64,000 nucleotides of DNA, taken from assembly GCF_902726655.1 (NCBI RefSeq), contig NZ_CACVAN010000001.1, positions 3,534,001 to 3,598,000 on the forward strand, in the 5' to 3' direction. Position 1 is the stretch's first letter. Every line of letters starts with the position of its first letter. This DNA comes from Virgibacillus ihumii (GTDB taxonomy: Bacteria; Bacillota; Bacilli; Bacillales; Amphibacillaceae). Below are positions 11,928-20,796 of this stretch, in pieces. The notes under the pieces are model-generated. The model made no database searches. It was not told the DNA's origin and saw only the letters and a list, made by a program, of their open reading frames with translations. Both the position numbers and the translations under genes were made by a program.

Positions 11928-13664
11928 ATGTTTAAACATTATAACATGAATCAAGTGGTTTTGCCGTTAGATTTAGAAATAAAACTTCAAGAAGATGATA
12001 TTGCTTACGCTGTGAATGACATAGTGGAAGCTATTCCGGATGATGCATTCATTAACTTTTTACGTGACACTGGTTGTCCAGCTTATCATCCACGCATGAT
12101 GATGAAAATTATTTTATGTGCTTACACGCAATCTGTTTTCTCTGGCAGAAAGGTGGAAGGATTACTGAACGATAGTGTACGTATGATGTGGTTAGCCCAG
12201 GGATATGAGCCGAGTTATCGCACCATCAATCGATTCCGTGTTCATCCAGAGGTCAAAGAACTATTGCGTCAGTGCTTCGTGCAATTTCGTTGTCAGCTTG
12301 TACAGGAAGAACAGATAGATGAAGAAGCGATTTTTATGGACGGAACCAAAATCGAAGCGAATGCCAATAAGTATACATTTGTTTGGCGTAAAGCGATTGA
12401 AAAATACAGTGCCAATTTGGTGGAGAAGTCCAACCAGATGTATGATGAACTATTGGAAAAAGAAATTATTCCGGAAATCGAACGGGAAAGCGCAGATGAG
12501 CTATCTACCGATGAGCTCGAAAAAGTAGTCGAAAAGCTGGATGAGAACGTTGAAGCCTATAATAAAAAAATCGAAGCAAGTGAAGATGGAAGCGAACGGA
12601 AACGGCTTCGCTCCGAACGCAAAACACCGAAACAATATCGTAAACAATTTAAGGATTACGTGGCACGCAAACAGAAATACCAGCAGGACATGGAAACCTT
12701 CGGAACACGCAACAGTTACTCCAAGACAGATCATGATGCCACGTTTATGCGAATGAAAGATGACCATATGAGAAATGGCCAACTGAAAGCAGGCTATAAT
12801 GTGCAACTTGCGACAGAAGGACAATATGCGCTCGCTTATGATGTGTTTCCAAACCCGACAGATACACGTACATTCATTCCTTTTCTGGATCATATCGAGG
12901 AACGTTTCTTTAAGCTACCGACGTATATTGTCGCTGACGCAGGCTATGGAAGTGAACAAAACTACGAAGACGTCATCGAGAATCGGAAACGCACGCCACT
13001 GATTACGTATAACCAATACCGTAAAGAGAAGAAAAAGAAATATAAGGAAAACGCCTTTAATGTAGCCAATTGGGAATATAGCGAGGAAAATGATACCTTT
13101 ACCTGTCCGAATGGTAAAAGATTAACCTTCCGCTATATGTCCAACCGAACAGACCGATATGGTTATACAAGGACATTTAAAGTTTATGAATGTGAAGACT
13201 GTTCCGGTTGTCCGTTACGATCCCAATGCACCAAAGCAAAGGAAGGCCATAACCGAAGAATTTATTATAACCAAAAGTGGGAGCAACAAAAAGCATATAC
13301 GAGACAACAGCTTTCGGAAAAAGAAACTGGTGAAATTTACGGTAAACGTAAAATTGAGGTGGAACCAGTCTTCGGATTCTTGAAGGCTAATTTGCGTTTC
13401 ACCCGTTTTTCTGTACGGGGCAAAGAGAAAGTGGAAAATGAATTAGGATTTGCATTCATGGCGGTGAACTTGCGAAAGTACACTGCCATGAACGTAAATC
13501 AACCAACAGATCATAAAAATAATCCAAATCAAAATGGTTCCGATCACCAACAATCGATGATCGGAACCATTTTTAAGTTATTTTTGGCTAGTTATGTCCC
13601 AGCCTCTTTTATTTCGCAAAAATATTTATTAGTTATGGTTCCGGGTATTATTTGCGTGTCATAA
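11928..13664 (+). CDS. IS1182-family DDE transposase
   Basis: The protein has the N-terminal DUF772-type helical domain (CPAYHPRMMMKIILCAY, about 45-62), the first catalytic Asp in FMDGTKIEANANKYTF (about 136-151), a middle Asp in VADAGYGSEQNYE, and the last Glu in IEVEPVFGFLKANLRF. A cysteine cluster (CEDCSGCPLRSQC) lies between the last two. RBS GGAGGTG precedes ATG 11928. The frame has no stop before the right terminal repeat, so the last 19 or so residues are encoded outside the element. The insertion is probably complete and active. Confidence 0.93.
   Translation: MFKHYNMNQVVLPLDLEIKLQEDDIAYAVNDIVEAIPDDAFINFLRDTGCPAYHPRMMMKIILCAYTQSVFSGRKVEGLLNDSVRMMWLAQGYEPSYRTINRFRVHPEVKELLRQCFVQFRCQLVQEEQIDEEAIFMDGTKIEANANKYTFVWRKAIEKYSANLVEKSNQMYDELLEKEIIPEIERESADELSTDELEKVVEKLDENVEAYNKKIEASEDGSERKRLRSERKTPKQYRKQFKDYVARKQKYQQDMETFGTRNSYSKTDHDATFMRMKDDHMRNGQLKAGYNVQLATEGQYALAYDVFPNPTDTRTFIPFLDHIEERFFKLPTYIVADAGYGSEQNYEDVIENRKRTPLITYNQYRKEKKKKYKENAFNVANWEYSEENDTFTCPNGKRLTFRYMSNRTDRYGYTRTFKVYECEDCSGCPLRSQCTKAKEGHNRRIYYNQKWEQQKAYTRQQLSEKETGEIYGKRKIEVEPVFGFLKANLRFTRFSVRGKEKVENELGFAFMAVNLRKYTAMNVNQPTDHKNNPNQNGSDHQQSMIGTIFKLFLASYVPASFISQKYLLVMVPGIICVS
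13534..13576 (+). terminator. Terminator at the right end of the insertion sequence
   Basis: A 13 bp perfect stem ATGGTTCCGATCA / TGATCGGAACCAT (13534-13546 with 13558-13570) is followed by TTTT. It lies within the last codons of the transposase frame. Confidence 0.8.
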
Positions 13665-13822
13665 TGAATTGTGGGTAAAAGGGTCTTATTTTTTACCATG
13701 ATATTCCTAATATCAATACCGCATGGGAATTATTGTTGCGGAATTCCATTTGCCAATAGGTAAAAAGCAATAACTCTGATATAATTGTATGGGGAAATTT
13801 ATCTGATTAAGGTGGAGAATAT

Positions 13823-15016
13823 ATGAAAATAGTTTGTACCGGCTATGGTATCCTGGCTCCTAAGACAACAAATATTGAAGAGTACCTGTACAATTTAAAA
13901 AATGGTGTATGTTCACTTGAGGTTGTGGATCAGGAAGGACCAAAAGGGGAGTCCAATATTCTCGGTGTCGTTAATGAAGGCTTGGAAGAATTTAAAGAGA
14001 ATAAGAGAATAAACAGACTTCCAAAAGTGACAAAAATGGGAATATCTGCAGCTAAGGAAGCCCTTCAATCGGCTGATATAAATTTAGAGGGTAAAAAAGT
14101 AGGAATTTTTTTCGGGTTGTCGCTTGGCGCAACCGGGGAAAAAATTCTTAGGGATGGCATTCAATTTGTGAATGATGAGGACTATAGAAAAATACCTATT
14201 ACATATGCCCATTATGCCAATTATCACAGCATAACTTCCGCAATTGCCCATTCGATTGGGGTGAAGGGTATTACAAAAACCATTTCAACAGGATGTACGG
14301 CTAGTTTGGAAGCAGTTGAAGAGGCGATGCTTTATTTGAAAAGCGGAAAAATCGATGTGGCAATTGTTGGGGGAACCGATAGTCCGATCAGTAAAATAAC
14401 TACGTATTCTTTTGCGAAAACAAGAGTTCTTCCGCTCAATCAGACGCTTGAAGAAGGGGCAGTTCCGTTTCAGGAGGGAAGTAATGGTTTTGCGATGGCA
14501 GAATCGTCAGGTGCGATTGTGCTGGAAAGAGAAGAAGATGCGATAGATAGATCGGCGAATATTAAAGGTGAGATTGTTGATGTCGTTTCGAATAATGACG
14601 GGATTTATATATATTCGCTGGATGAAACTGGCGAGCAGATGATAAACGCTTTACAAGAGGTTACAGGAGGCCGTCAGCCGGATTATATTAACAGTAATGC
14701 ACTTGGAATAAAACTGAATGATCAGATTGAAAAAAAGTGTTCAGAGTTGCTGTTTAACAATGAAACACCGTATACTTCCATAAAGAGTATGTATGGAAAT
14801 TCTTTCGGGGCAATTGGTATTTTACAGGTTATTTCTTCCCTTTTGAGTGTGCAGCATGGATTCATACCGCCAACTATTCGAACATCAAAAAAAGGTTATG
14901 AAACTATGAATATTCCTTTGGAAACAAGGTTCGAAGATGTAAATGAAGTTGCTGTTACCAACCATGGATATGGTGGAAATAATGCATGTGCTTATGTGAA
15001 AAGTTACACGGAATAA
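13823..15016 (+). CDS. Beta-ketoacyl synthase-like protein lacking both catalytic histidines
   Basis: This 397-residue protein has a full thiolase-fold ketosynthase layout. The nucleophile is present at Cys158 (STGCTASLEA) and the lysine of SIKSM is kept. The two histidines that FabF uses for decarboxylation are Asn292 (INSNALG instead of NTHGTS) and Asn326 (MYGNSFGA instead of MTGHLLGA). It should therefore be able to bind or accept an acyl group on Cys, but it should not do normal Claisen condensation. RBS GGTGGAG precedes ATG 13823. It starts an apparent operon with the kinase gene 27 bp downstream. It could be an acyltransferase, a partner subunit for the intact FabF at 17085, or a sensor of acyl-ACP. 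Confidence 0.8.
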   Translation: MKIVCTGYGILAPKTTNIEEYLYNLKNGVCSLEVVDQEGPKGESNILGVVNEGLEEFKENKRINRLPKVTKMGISAAKEALQSADINLEGKKVGIFFGLSLGATGEKILRDGIQFVNDEDYRKIPITYAHYANYHSITSAIAHSIGVKGITKTISTGCTASLEAVEEAMLYLKSGKIDVAIVGGTDSPISKITTYSFAKTRVLPLNQTLEEGAVPFQEGSNGFAMAESSGAIVLEREEDAIDRSANIKGEIVDVVSNNDGIYIYSLDETGEQMINALQEVTGGRQPDYINSNALGIKLNDQIEKKCSELLFNNETPYTSIKSMYGNSFGAIGILQVISSLLSVQHGFIPPTIRTSKKGYETMNIPLETRFEDVNEVAVTNHGYGGNNACAYVKSYTE

Positions 15017-15043
15017 TGATGTAGCAGTAAGGGGTGAAGACTT

Positions 15044-16480
15044 ATGATTACAGGGCTGTTAATTTGCACGATAGGATTAATTCCGTTGGTTTTGGGTTTA
15101 AGTATCAGAGCTATCTATAAAGAATCAAAAGTTTCTTCCGTACTGTTTATATATATGGTTTTAATTACAGTTTGGCAATTTAATGTGGGAATTCTTTACT
15201 TTGGAAATGTTCTTCCTGAAAGTGTTGTTCTATTTTTATTTAAATTGTTCAGAGCAGGTCCAACACTTTCCATTATTGTTGTGTTTTATTTAACCTATAT
15301 TTTTATTAAAGACCAGCCGGCCATGCTTAAGGAAACAAGTGGAATAACCAGAACACTGCTTAAGCTTTTTAATAAAAAAGTGCTGGTTTTCTTTGGTATT
15401 TGGAGTGGATTGATTTACATAATAAATTGGACGAGTTTAGGGATAGAAGGATTAAGGTTACAGAACACAAATTCAACTACCTTTATTCATTTCCCTGAAT
15501 ATGGACCTTTGGCATGGCTCTATGTCGTTCATATGAGCAGTTTTATTATCTTTTTGCTGATTGTCTATATTGTATCGCAGAAAATTGCCAATCCAAATTT
15601 CAAAAACTTCCTAAGGGGTTTTTGTCTTCATTCGTTTATTTGGCTGATTGTACCTGGTTTTTTGAATTTCTCACCCGAAACAGGAGCAATACCAAGCAGT
15701 ATCGGTGTTGTCATTTTCTCGGCGGCGATTGTGCATGAGTTTATAAAGTTCAGCACAAGCCTGAAAGACAATTACTATCAATTAATGGAACGGCAGAAAA
15801 AATTGGATTATACGGGGAATTTAGCGGGAAGTTTAATTCATGAGGTGAAAAACACGAATCAAATCATCAAAGGTTTTTCAAAGTCACTGAACAAGTGTGA
15901 TACCATGACAGAGCAGGAAAAAAGTTCAATGGAAATGATTCAGAAATCATCCGAACACTTGGGAAATCTGGTAAATAACTATAAAGCTTACATGAAATCT
16001 TCTGACCAGGAGATGAAAACAGAAGACTTGGAATCCATTATCGGTCAGGCTGTTGATTTTTCTTCAAGTATGAGTGAAGAAAATGATGTGGAAATTGAAT
16101 TCATGAATCCCTATAAACAGTTAACTGTTTATGTGAACCGAACCAATCTGGAACAGGTTTTTATCAATTTGATTAAAAATAGTATTGAGGCAATGCCGGT
16201 GGACAGGGAGAATAGGAAAATTACGATTTCCACCGAACTTGACAACGGAATGATTATAATCCATTTGCGGGATACCGGGAAGGGGATAAATCCGGAGAAT
16301 TGGCAGAGCGTTTTTGACCCGTTTATTTCATTTGGTGATCGGGGTATGGGCATGGGTCTGCCTTTCGTAAAAAAGACGATTATCGAACATTTGGGGAATG
16401 TTCAGATTATAGAAAGTTCACCAGAAGGAACGCACTTTCAAATCGAACTCCCGCTGAATGGAGCACTGAATATGAATTAA
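15044..16480 (+). CDS. Membrane sensor histidine kinase, seven-helix input domain
   Basis: The first 250 or so residues form about seven hydrophobic helices with short loops. A HisKA-type helix follows, with phospho-acceptor His266 in GSLIHEVKN. The catalytic domain has the N box NLEQVFINLIKNSIEAM, the G1 box RDTGKGI and the G2 box DRGMGMGLPFVKK. The 7TM-plus-kinase layout resembles orphan sporulation-type kinases of Bacillus. No response regulator gene lies in the window. It is 27 bp downstream of the His-less ketosynthase and has its own terminator, so the two are probably one transcription unit. A link to membrane lipid state is an inference from context. Confidence 0.88.
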   Translation: MITGLLICTIGLIPLVLGLSIRAIYKESKVSSVLFIYMVLITVWQFNVGILYFGNVLPESVVLFLFKLFRAGPTLSIIVVFYLTYIFIKDQPAMLKETSGITRTLLKLFNKKVLVFFGIWSGLIYIINWTSLGIEGLRLQNTNSTTFIHFPEYGPLAWLYVVHMSSFIIFLLIVYIVSQKIANPNFKNFLRGFCLHSFIWLIVPGFLNFSPETGAIPSSIGVVIFSAAIVHEFIKFSTSLKDNYYQLMERQKKLDYTGNLAGSLIHEVKNTNQIIKGFSKSLNKCDTMTEQEKSSMEMIQKSSEHLGNLVNNYKAYMKSSDQEMKTEDLESIIGQAVDFSSSMSEENDVEIEFMNPYKQLTVYVNRTNLEQVFINLIKNSIEAMPVDRENRKITISTELDNGMIIIHLRDTGKGINPENWQSVFDPFISFGDRGMGMGLPFVKKTIIEHLGNVQIIESSPEGTHFQIELPLNGALNMN

Positions 16481-16510
16481 GGAATCTGTTAAAAGCAGAT
16501 TCCTTTGTTG
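16477..16510 (+). terminator. Terminator after the kinase gene
   Basis: A 10 bp stem AAGGAATCTG / CAGATTCCTT (16479-16488 with 16496-16505) is followed by TTG-rich sequence. It starts within the stop codon region. Confidence 0.75.
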
Positions 16511-16569
16511 ATTATTATTCCTGAAGTGAGGGACACTGGAATTGTATAAATAATGTATTTCATCAATTA

Positions 16570-16896
16570 CTACGAGTCATATTCCTCTAAAAATGCCAAG
16601 TCTTCATTTGACAAGGGTTCATTATTAATTTTTGCTCCTTCCAGCATCACTTTTCCATCTGCGAAATCCTTCTCTGCAAGAATACATGGGATATCCTTTT
16701 CCACAAGCTTTCCGTCATTATTGTAAAACAGATAACCATCTTTTTCGTCATATATAAACGAGTTGATTTTCATGTTTGGTGTGATGAATAATGTGATTTT
16801 TTCGTTATCGTTCCACATTATTTTCACTAGAATTTTTTTGTTCATCTTCTTTTCTGCCAAGGTTTTCAGGGTGTTTAATGAAACGGCTTTTTCCAC
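16570..16896 (-). CDS. Conserved-looking small protein of unknown function
   Basis: A 108-residue acidic protein with no membrane segment or signal peptide. GTG start at 16896 is preceded by GGAGGT at an 8-base spacing, which makes expression likely. The sequence alternates short strands and turns (WNDNEKITLFITPNMKIN, YDEKDGYLFYNNDGK), suggesting a small beta-rich domain. It is transcribed toward the kinase gene and divergently from the fabF-like gene. I do not recognise the family. Confidence 0.6.
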   Translation of the reverse strand: MEKAVSLNTLKTLAEKKMNKKILVKIMWNDNEKITLFITPNMKINSFIYDEKDGYLFYNNDGKLVEKDIPCILAEKDFADGKVMLEGAKINNEPLSNEDLAFLEEYDS

Positions 16897-17084
16897 TTAT
16901 TTTACCTCCAAGCTGCTCGTTTTAAGAATCCTGCTTGTTATTTTATTTTATTATTTTTTGATTGCCGAAACAAGCTTGCATATTTTCGAATATTATCCAT
17001 CCATTCAGACCGGGAAATGATAGCTTCCCATATGTTAAGATGTATGCATGAAAGATACGCTGCAATTTGAAAGGAAGTTTAAGT

Positions 17085-18320
17085 TTGAAGCGAAGAGTTG
17101 TTGTAACTGGAACAGGTGTTGTTTCGCCATTGGGAAATGATGTGGAAACACTGTGGGATAATGTTAAAAAGGGAAAGTCCGGGATTAAGCGGCTTGAATC
17201 CGAAGAATATAGTGACATCAGCACAAAAATTGCCGGCTATATTGATGATTTCCATCCGGAAAAGTATTTGGAAACAAAGGAAATTAAAAAATATGATTTG
17301 TTTACACAATATGGGTATGCTGCTGCGATGCAAGCATTGCAGCAGTCAGAACTCAATTTGGAAACAGTGGATAAGGACCGCGTCGGCGTCTATATTGGTT
17401 CCGGCACAGGGGGTCTGCAGACACTGTTAAGTAATCATAAAACGATGCTGGAAAAAGGAACAAGACGGGTATCACCCTTCTTAATTCCAACGATGATTAA
17501 TAATATGGCTGCTGGTCTGGTTGCGATCAAAACCGGGTTCCGCGGGCCAAGTTTCGCGACTGTATCTGCTTGTGCAACGAGTAACCACGCCATTGGAGAA
17601 GCATATTTAAATATCGCGCATGGTTATTCGGATGCGATTTTGGCAGGCGGAGCGGAGGCTACTATCACACCACTATATTTTGCTGGTTTTTCAAAGATGC
17701 GTGCCATGTCAACTAAGAATGAGACACCTGAAGCAGCATCACGTCCGTTTGACCAAAAGCGGGACGGATTTGTTATGTCAGAGGGTGCAGGTGTGTTATT
17801 TTTAGAAGAATATGAACATGCCAAGGAGCGTGGTGCGCCTATTCTCGGTGAAATTATCGGCTACGGCAGCACAACAGATGCGTATCATATTACCGAACCG
17901 GATTATCAGGGCGCTGCCAAAGCAATGAAACTGGCTATTGAACGGGGGGAAGTTGAACCGGAAGACATTGATTATATTAATACCCATGGCACCAGTACGC
18001 CGGCGGGTGATATTTCTGAGACGAAAGCGATTAAGGAGGTTTTCGGTGAGTATTCATATCACCTTAAAGCCAGTTCCACAAAATCAATGGTCGGGCATAT
18101 GTTTGGGGCGGCAGGTGGTGTCGAAGCTATTATTACATTGAAAAGTATGGCAGAAAATGTTTTCCCGCCAACCATCAATCTGGAACATTCGGCCCCGGAA
18201 TGTGACTTGGATTATGTAGCAAATATAGCATTGGAAGGCAGCATTAATATTGCTTTATCCAATGGTTTTGGATTTGGCGGCCATAATGCGGTTGTTGCTT
18301 TTAAAAAATATTTTATATAA
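17085..18320 (+). CDS. fabF: 3-oxoacyl-ACP synthase II (FabF type)
   Basis: Elongates acyl-ACP with malonyl-ACP in fatty-acid synthesis. The catalytic set is complete: Cys163 in VSACATSNH, His301 in NTHGTSTPAGD, Lys in STKSM and His338 in VGHMFGAAGG, with the C-terminal NGFGFGGHNA glycine loop. TTG 17085 gives 411 residues (B. subtilis FabF 413) and has AAAGGAAG seven bases upstream, so I prefer it to the TTG at 17067. There is no fabH or acpP next to it. That and the nearby His-less homologue suggest a second, specialised synthase rather than the housekeeping copy, but this is inference. Confidence 0.88.
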   Translation: MKRRVVVTGTGVVSPLGNDVETLWDNVKKGKSGIKRLESEEYSDISTKIAGYIDDFHPEKYLETKEIKKYDLFTQYGYAAAMQALQQSELNLETVDKDRVGVYIGSGTGGLQTLLSNHKTMLEKGTRRVSPFLIPTMINNMAAGLVAIKTGFRGPSFATVSACATSNHAIGEAYLNIAHGYSDAILAGGAEATITPLYFAGFSKMRAMSTKNETPEAASRPFDQKRDGFVMSEGAGVLFLEEYEHAKERGAPILGEIIGYGSTTDAYHITEPDYQGAAKAMKLAIERGEVEPEDIDYINTHGTSTPAGDISETKAIKEVFGEYSYHLKASSTKSMVGHMFGAAGGVEAIITLKSMAENVFPPTINLEHSAPECDLDYVANIALEGSINIALSNGFGFGGHNAVVAFKKYFI

Positions 18321-18815
18321 GGAGGCACAGTGTGTGAGTGACTAGGGACAACTGTACGAACAAAATGGCAGACATACTTTTGATGATCAATCAATGGCCA
18401 TTAGTATGGCTGCAGGATGGCATCGGTGTTTGGATGTTCTTAGGCTGTCCGACACGAGGCATCACAGACTGTACCGGTTTGGTCCGCTCCATGCCGAACT
18501 GATTAACATTTTCCATAGAGGATGAAATATTAGTTGCCACACCTTCTGGAGCAATTGCGTTATAGTGATGCCTTTCTGTCCATACGGTTATGAGATTTCT
18601 GCCCAGGAGTTGAATGAAGAGTTTATATCTATCCTGTCCATTAACAGTCCGTTTCGGAAAGACACAAATTAAAAATGGACAGAGTATTGTACAATATTCA
18701 TCGTAAAACAAAACGGGGGTCAAATGACGAGTAAACCAAAAATTGTTGAGACGGGAATTTAGACAATCTCTTTCCCATTCATATATGATAGATAGGTGAA
18801 ATCTTTTTTGAAAGG
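18321..18815. other. Intergenic stretch with no confirmed gene
   Basis: AGGAGG at about 18322 is followed by several short plus-strand reading segments in different frames (for example AISMAAGWHRCLDVL near 18400 and PFCPYGYEISAQELNEEF near 18570). They look like pieces of one or two decayed genes, but I recognise no family and no single frame stays open beyond about 60 codons with a good start. Nothing else is seen until the promoter region of the next gene. Confidence 0.4.
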
Positions 18816-18824
18816 ATGGATAAT

Positions 18825-19475
18825 TTGAAAATTCTTGTAGCAGGTGCAAATGGTCAAATTGGAAAGCATCTTGTGTCAATCATACAGGAAAGTGACGGTT
18901 TTGAAGCAAAGGCAATGATTCGTAAGCAGGAGCAGGCGTCTTACTTTGAAAATCTGGGTGCGGAAACGGCAATTGTGGATTTAGAAGGAGATATCGAGCC
19001 GATTGCACAAGCCGCTGAGGGCGTCGATGCAGTTGTGTTCACAGCAGGATCTGGCGGCCACACTGGAAAAGATAAAACCATTATGGTCGATTTGGATGGT
19101 GCTGTTAAAACAATTGAGGCGACTAAGGATGCAGGTGTGAAGCGCTTTGTAATGATCAGTTCGTTTGATACGACCCGTGAAGCAATTCAGGAGGCTAATG
19201 CATCCTTTGCGCCGTATGTTATTGCAAAAAATTTTGCTGATGATTGGCTGCGCAAGACAGATTTGGATTATACAATTATTCATCCTGGCGTACTGACAAA
19301 TGATAAAGGAACCGGTCAGGTGGAACTGGCGGAAAAAGTGGATCGTGGCGAGGTTCCAAGAGAAGATATAGCAAGTGTTATTCTTGCCAGCTTGCAGGAT
19401 GAAACTACGGTCGGAAAGGAATTTCAGGTTGTCGGCGGAACTACATCTGTCAATGAAGCAATAAAATTAGTTTAA
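18825..19475 (+). CDS. yhfK: NAD(P)-binding SDR-like protein, YhfK type
   Basis: A 216-residue atypical short-chain dehydrogenase with the nucleotide-binding loop GANGQIGKH at residues 8-16 and the strand-ending VVFTAGSGGHTGKDKT segment. It lacks a clear Tyr-x3-Lys pair, as in the NmrA/YhfK-like group, so it may bind NAD(P) without classic dehydrogenase chemistry. Size matches B. subtilis YhfK (about 214). I choose TTG 18825, which has AAAGGATGG at a good distance; ATG 18816 overlaps that site. A terminator follows. Confidence 0.75.
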   Translation: MKILVAGANGQIGKHLVSIIQESDGFEAKAMIRKQEQASYFENLGAETAIVDLEGDIEPIAQAAEGVDAVVFTAGSGGHTGKDKTIMVDLDGAVKTIEATKDAGVKRFVMISSFDTTREAIQEANASFAPYVIAKNFADDWLRKTDLDYTIIHPGVLTNDKGTGQVELAEKVDRGEVPREDIASVILASLQDETTVGKEFQVVGGTTSVNEAIKLV

Positions 19476-19494
19476 CGGAAAGCAGTTGCTGCGG

Positions 19495-19531
19495 AAGACA
19501 ATTTGCCTTTTAGGCGGATTGTCTTTTTGCG
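19495..19531 (+). terminator. Terminator after yhfK
   Basis: Stem AGACAAT / ATTGTCT with inner GCC / GGC (19497-19508 with 19514-19525), followed by TTTT. Confidence 0.75.
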
Positions 19532-19676
19532 GTTTTCATACATAAAATCTGACACAAGAGTTGTTTTTATATTCCTTTATCACAAATTCTTATTATGATT
19601 ATTATTAATATTTATTTTACTTAACATATATCTGTTGTTAAAATGGCACAAACTAATAAACAGTGGAGGTGTTCAG

Positions 19677-20138
19677 ATGAAAAAATCAAATTTATTATTG
19701 CTGTTCGTAACCTTGGTCGTTGTTGTGTTGGTAACCGCCTGTGGATCGGGCGGCGATAGTGAGTCATCAAAAGAAGAAAATGAGCAGAAGTCAGAACAAG
19801 CCTCTGAAAATGAAAAAGAAAACAATTCAGCTTCTTTGGATAAAGGAATTGAAAAGGTATTGACTTCTCTTCATGAATTGAAGAATACCATTGAATCATC
19901 ACCCGGCGAAACCGGGAAAATCAACAGTAATGGGAAGACACTTTCAGAAAGCTGGGAGCCCATTGAAAAGAAGATAGAAGAACGAAATCCTGATGCGTAT
20001 GAAAATATTGAAAAGAGTCTGTATCCGCTCATCGGTGAAGCACAGAAAGAAAATCCGGATACCAATAAGCTCACAAAGCTCATTAAAGAAACAAACGAAA
20101 AGCTCAATCAATTCAAGGACAAGGTATCTTCATCATAA
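19677..20138 (+). CDS. Lipoprotein of unknown function
   Basis: A 153-residue exported protein with a Lys-Lys start, a hydrophobic stretch and the lipobox VTAC at about residue 20. A low-complexity Ser/Glu/Lys linker follows, then a helical domain of about 100 residues rich in Glu and Lys. ATG 19677 has GGAGGTG nine bases upstream. No motif names a substrate. It stands alone between yhfK and a small gene. Confidence 0.7.
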   Translation: MKKSNLLLLFVTLVVVVLVTACGSGGDSESSKEENEQKSEQASENEKENNSASLDKGIEKVLTSLHELKNTIESSPGETGKINSNGKTLSESWEPIEKKIEERNPDAYENIEKSLYPLIGEAQKENPDTNKLTKLIKETNEKLNQFKDKVSSS

Positions 20139-20303
20139 TCATCTATCAATTATGGCGATGAAATTCCATATAAGAGGCTAAACTTATTGAGCTTTTCAGA
20201 AAAAGAGATAAAACTTCAACCATTTGGGTGACGAATCCCTTTTAGAATAACGGTATATTTTAACCTTCAATTCTCATACTAAGAGAAAAAGGGAGGTTAC
20301 ATT

Positions 20304-20468
20304 ATGGCTAAGCGAACGAAGAAAAACGATGCTGATCAAAAGAATAAGGATGGGTTTGATTCCAGTAAGCGGGATTCCGAGTTTTCCAAAGAAGTCGGAA
20401 GCGCGGAGGCAAATCGAATCAAAAAGGAAAAAGCGAAGCAAAGAAGGGCAGATTACTGGGATCTCTGA
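20304..20468 (+). CDS. Small highly charged protein, function unknown
   Basis: 54 residues with no hydrophobic segment and dominated by Lys, Asp, Glu and Arg (MAKRTKKNDADQKNKD at the start, YWDL at the end). GGGAGG lies eight bases before ATG 20304. Composition and length recall the small spore-associated or YfhD-like proteins of Bacillaceae, but I cannot place it in a named family. Confidence 0.6.
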   Translation: MAKRTKKNDADQKNKDGFDSSKRDSEFSKEVGSAEANRIKKEKAKQRRADYWDL

Positions 20469-20587
20469 GATACTTGACAATACGGTGTCCGGTTTCTAGG
20501 ATTAACAATTCCCATCAATTAACTAGGCTTTTCTATTGACATGACATAAATGATTACTTTATGATAAAAAGCAATAATTAAATAATT

Positions 20588-20704
20588 GCCTATCCAGAGA
20601 GGTGGAGGGGAATGGCCCTTTGAAGCCTCGGCAACAGGTTCACTATGGATGTATATCCTTTGAATACTGTGCCAATTCCATCAAGCATGTCTTGAAAGAT
20701 AGGG
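20588..20704 (+). promoter_or_regulatory. SAM-I (S-box) riboswitch
   Basis: The conserved S-box core is present: ATCCAGAGAGGTGGAGGGG, GCCCTTTGAAGCCTCGGCAA, GTGCCAATTCCATCAAGC and GAAAGATAGG. The closing helix pairs CCTATC (20589-20594) with GATAGG (20698-20703). That GATAGG is also complementary to CCTATC at 20740-20745 inside the terminator, giving a clear antiterminator alternative. SAM binding should switch transcription off. Confidence 0.95.
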
Positions 20705-20728
20705 GAGGACAAAACTGATTTTTAGTAT

Positions 20729-20764
20729 AAAACTCTTTTCCTATCCGGGGAAAGAGTTTTTTGC
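20729..20764 (+). terminator. Riboswitch-controlled terminator
   Basis: Stem AAACTCTTT / AAAGAGTTT (20730-20738 with 20751-20759) followed by six T. It is the expression platform of the SAM riboswitch. Confidence 0.9.
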
Positions 20765-20796
20765 GTTTAATTCATCTAAGGCGGGGAGTGGAATGT

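Larger units (their letters stand above)
11778..13606 (+). mobile_element. IS1182-family insertion sequence
   Basis: The ends carry imperfect 16 bp inverted repeats: GAGGCTGGGACAAAAC at 11778-11793 and the complement of GTTATGTCCCAGCCTC at 13591-13606 (one mismatch). Between them is one transposase gene. I see no convincing direct duplication in the flanks. The left and right ends each hold a strong hairpin with a T tract, which would insulate the transposase from outside transcription. The element lies between yaaN and the synthase-kinase locus and interrupts no recognised gene. Confidence 0.88.

Noticed and set aside
12501..12893. Antisense gene inside the transposase
   Set aside because: It mirrors the coding frame of the transposase, with no RBS and no similarity.
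11756..13620. Target-site duplication for the insertion sequence
   Set aside because: The flanks ATCTGGAAC and TTTTATTTC share no direct repeat longer than chance.
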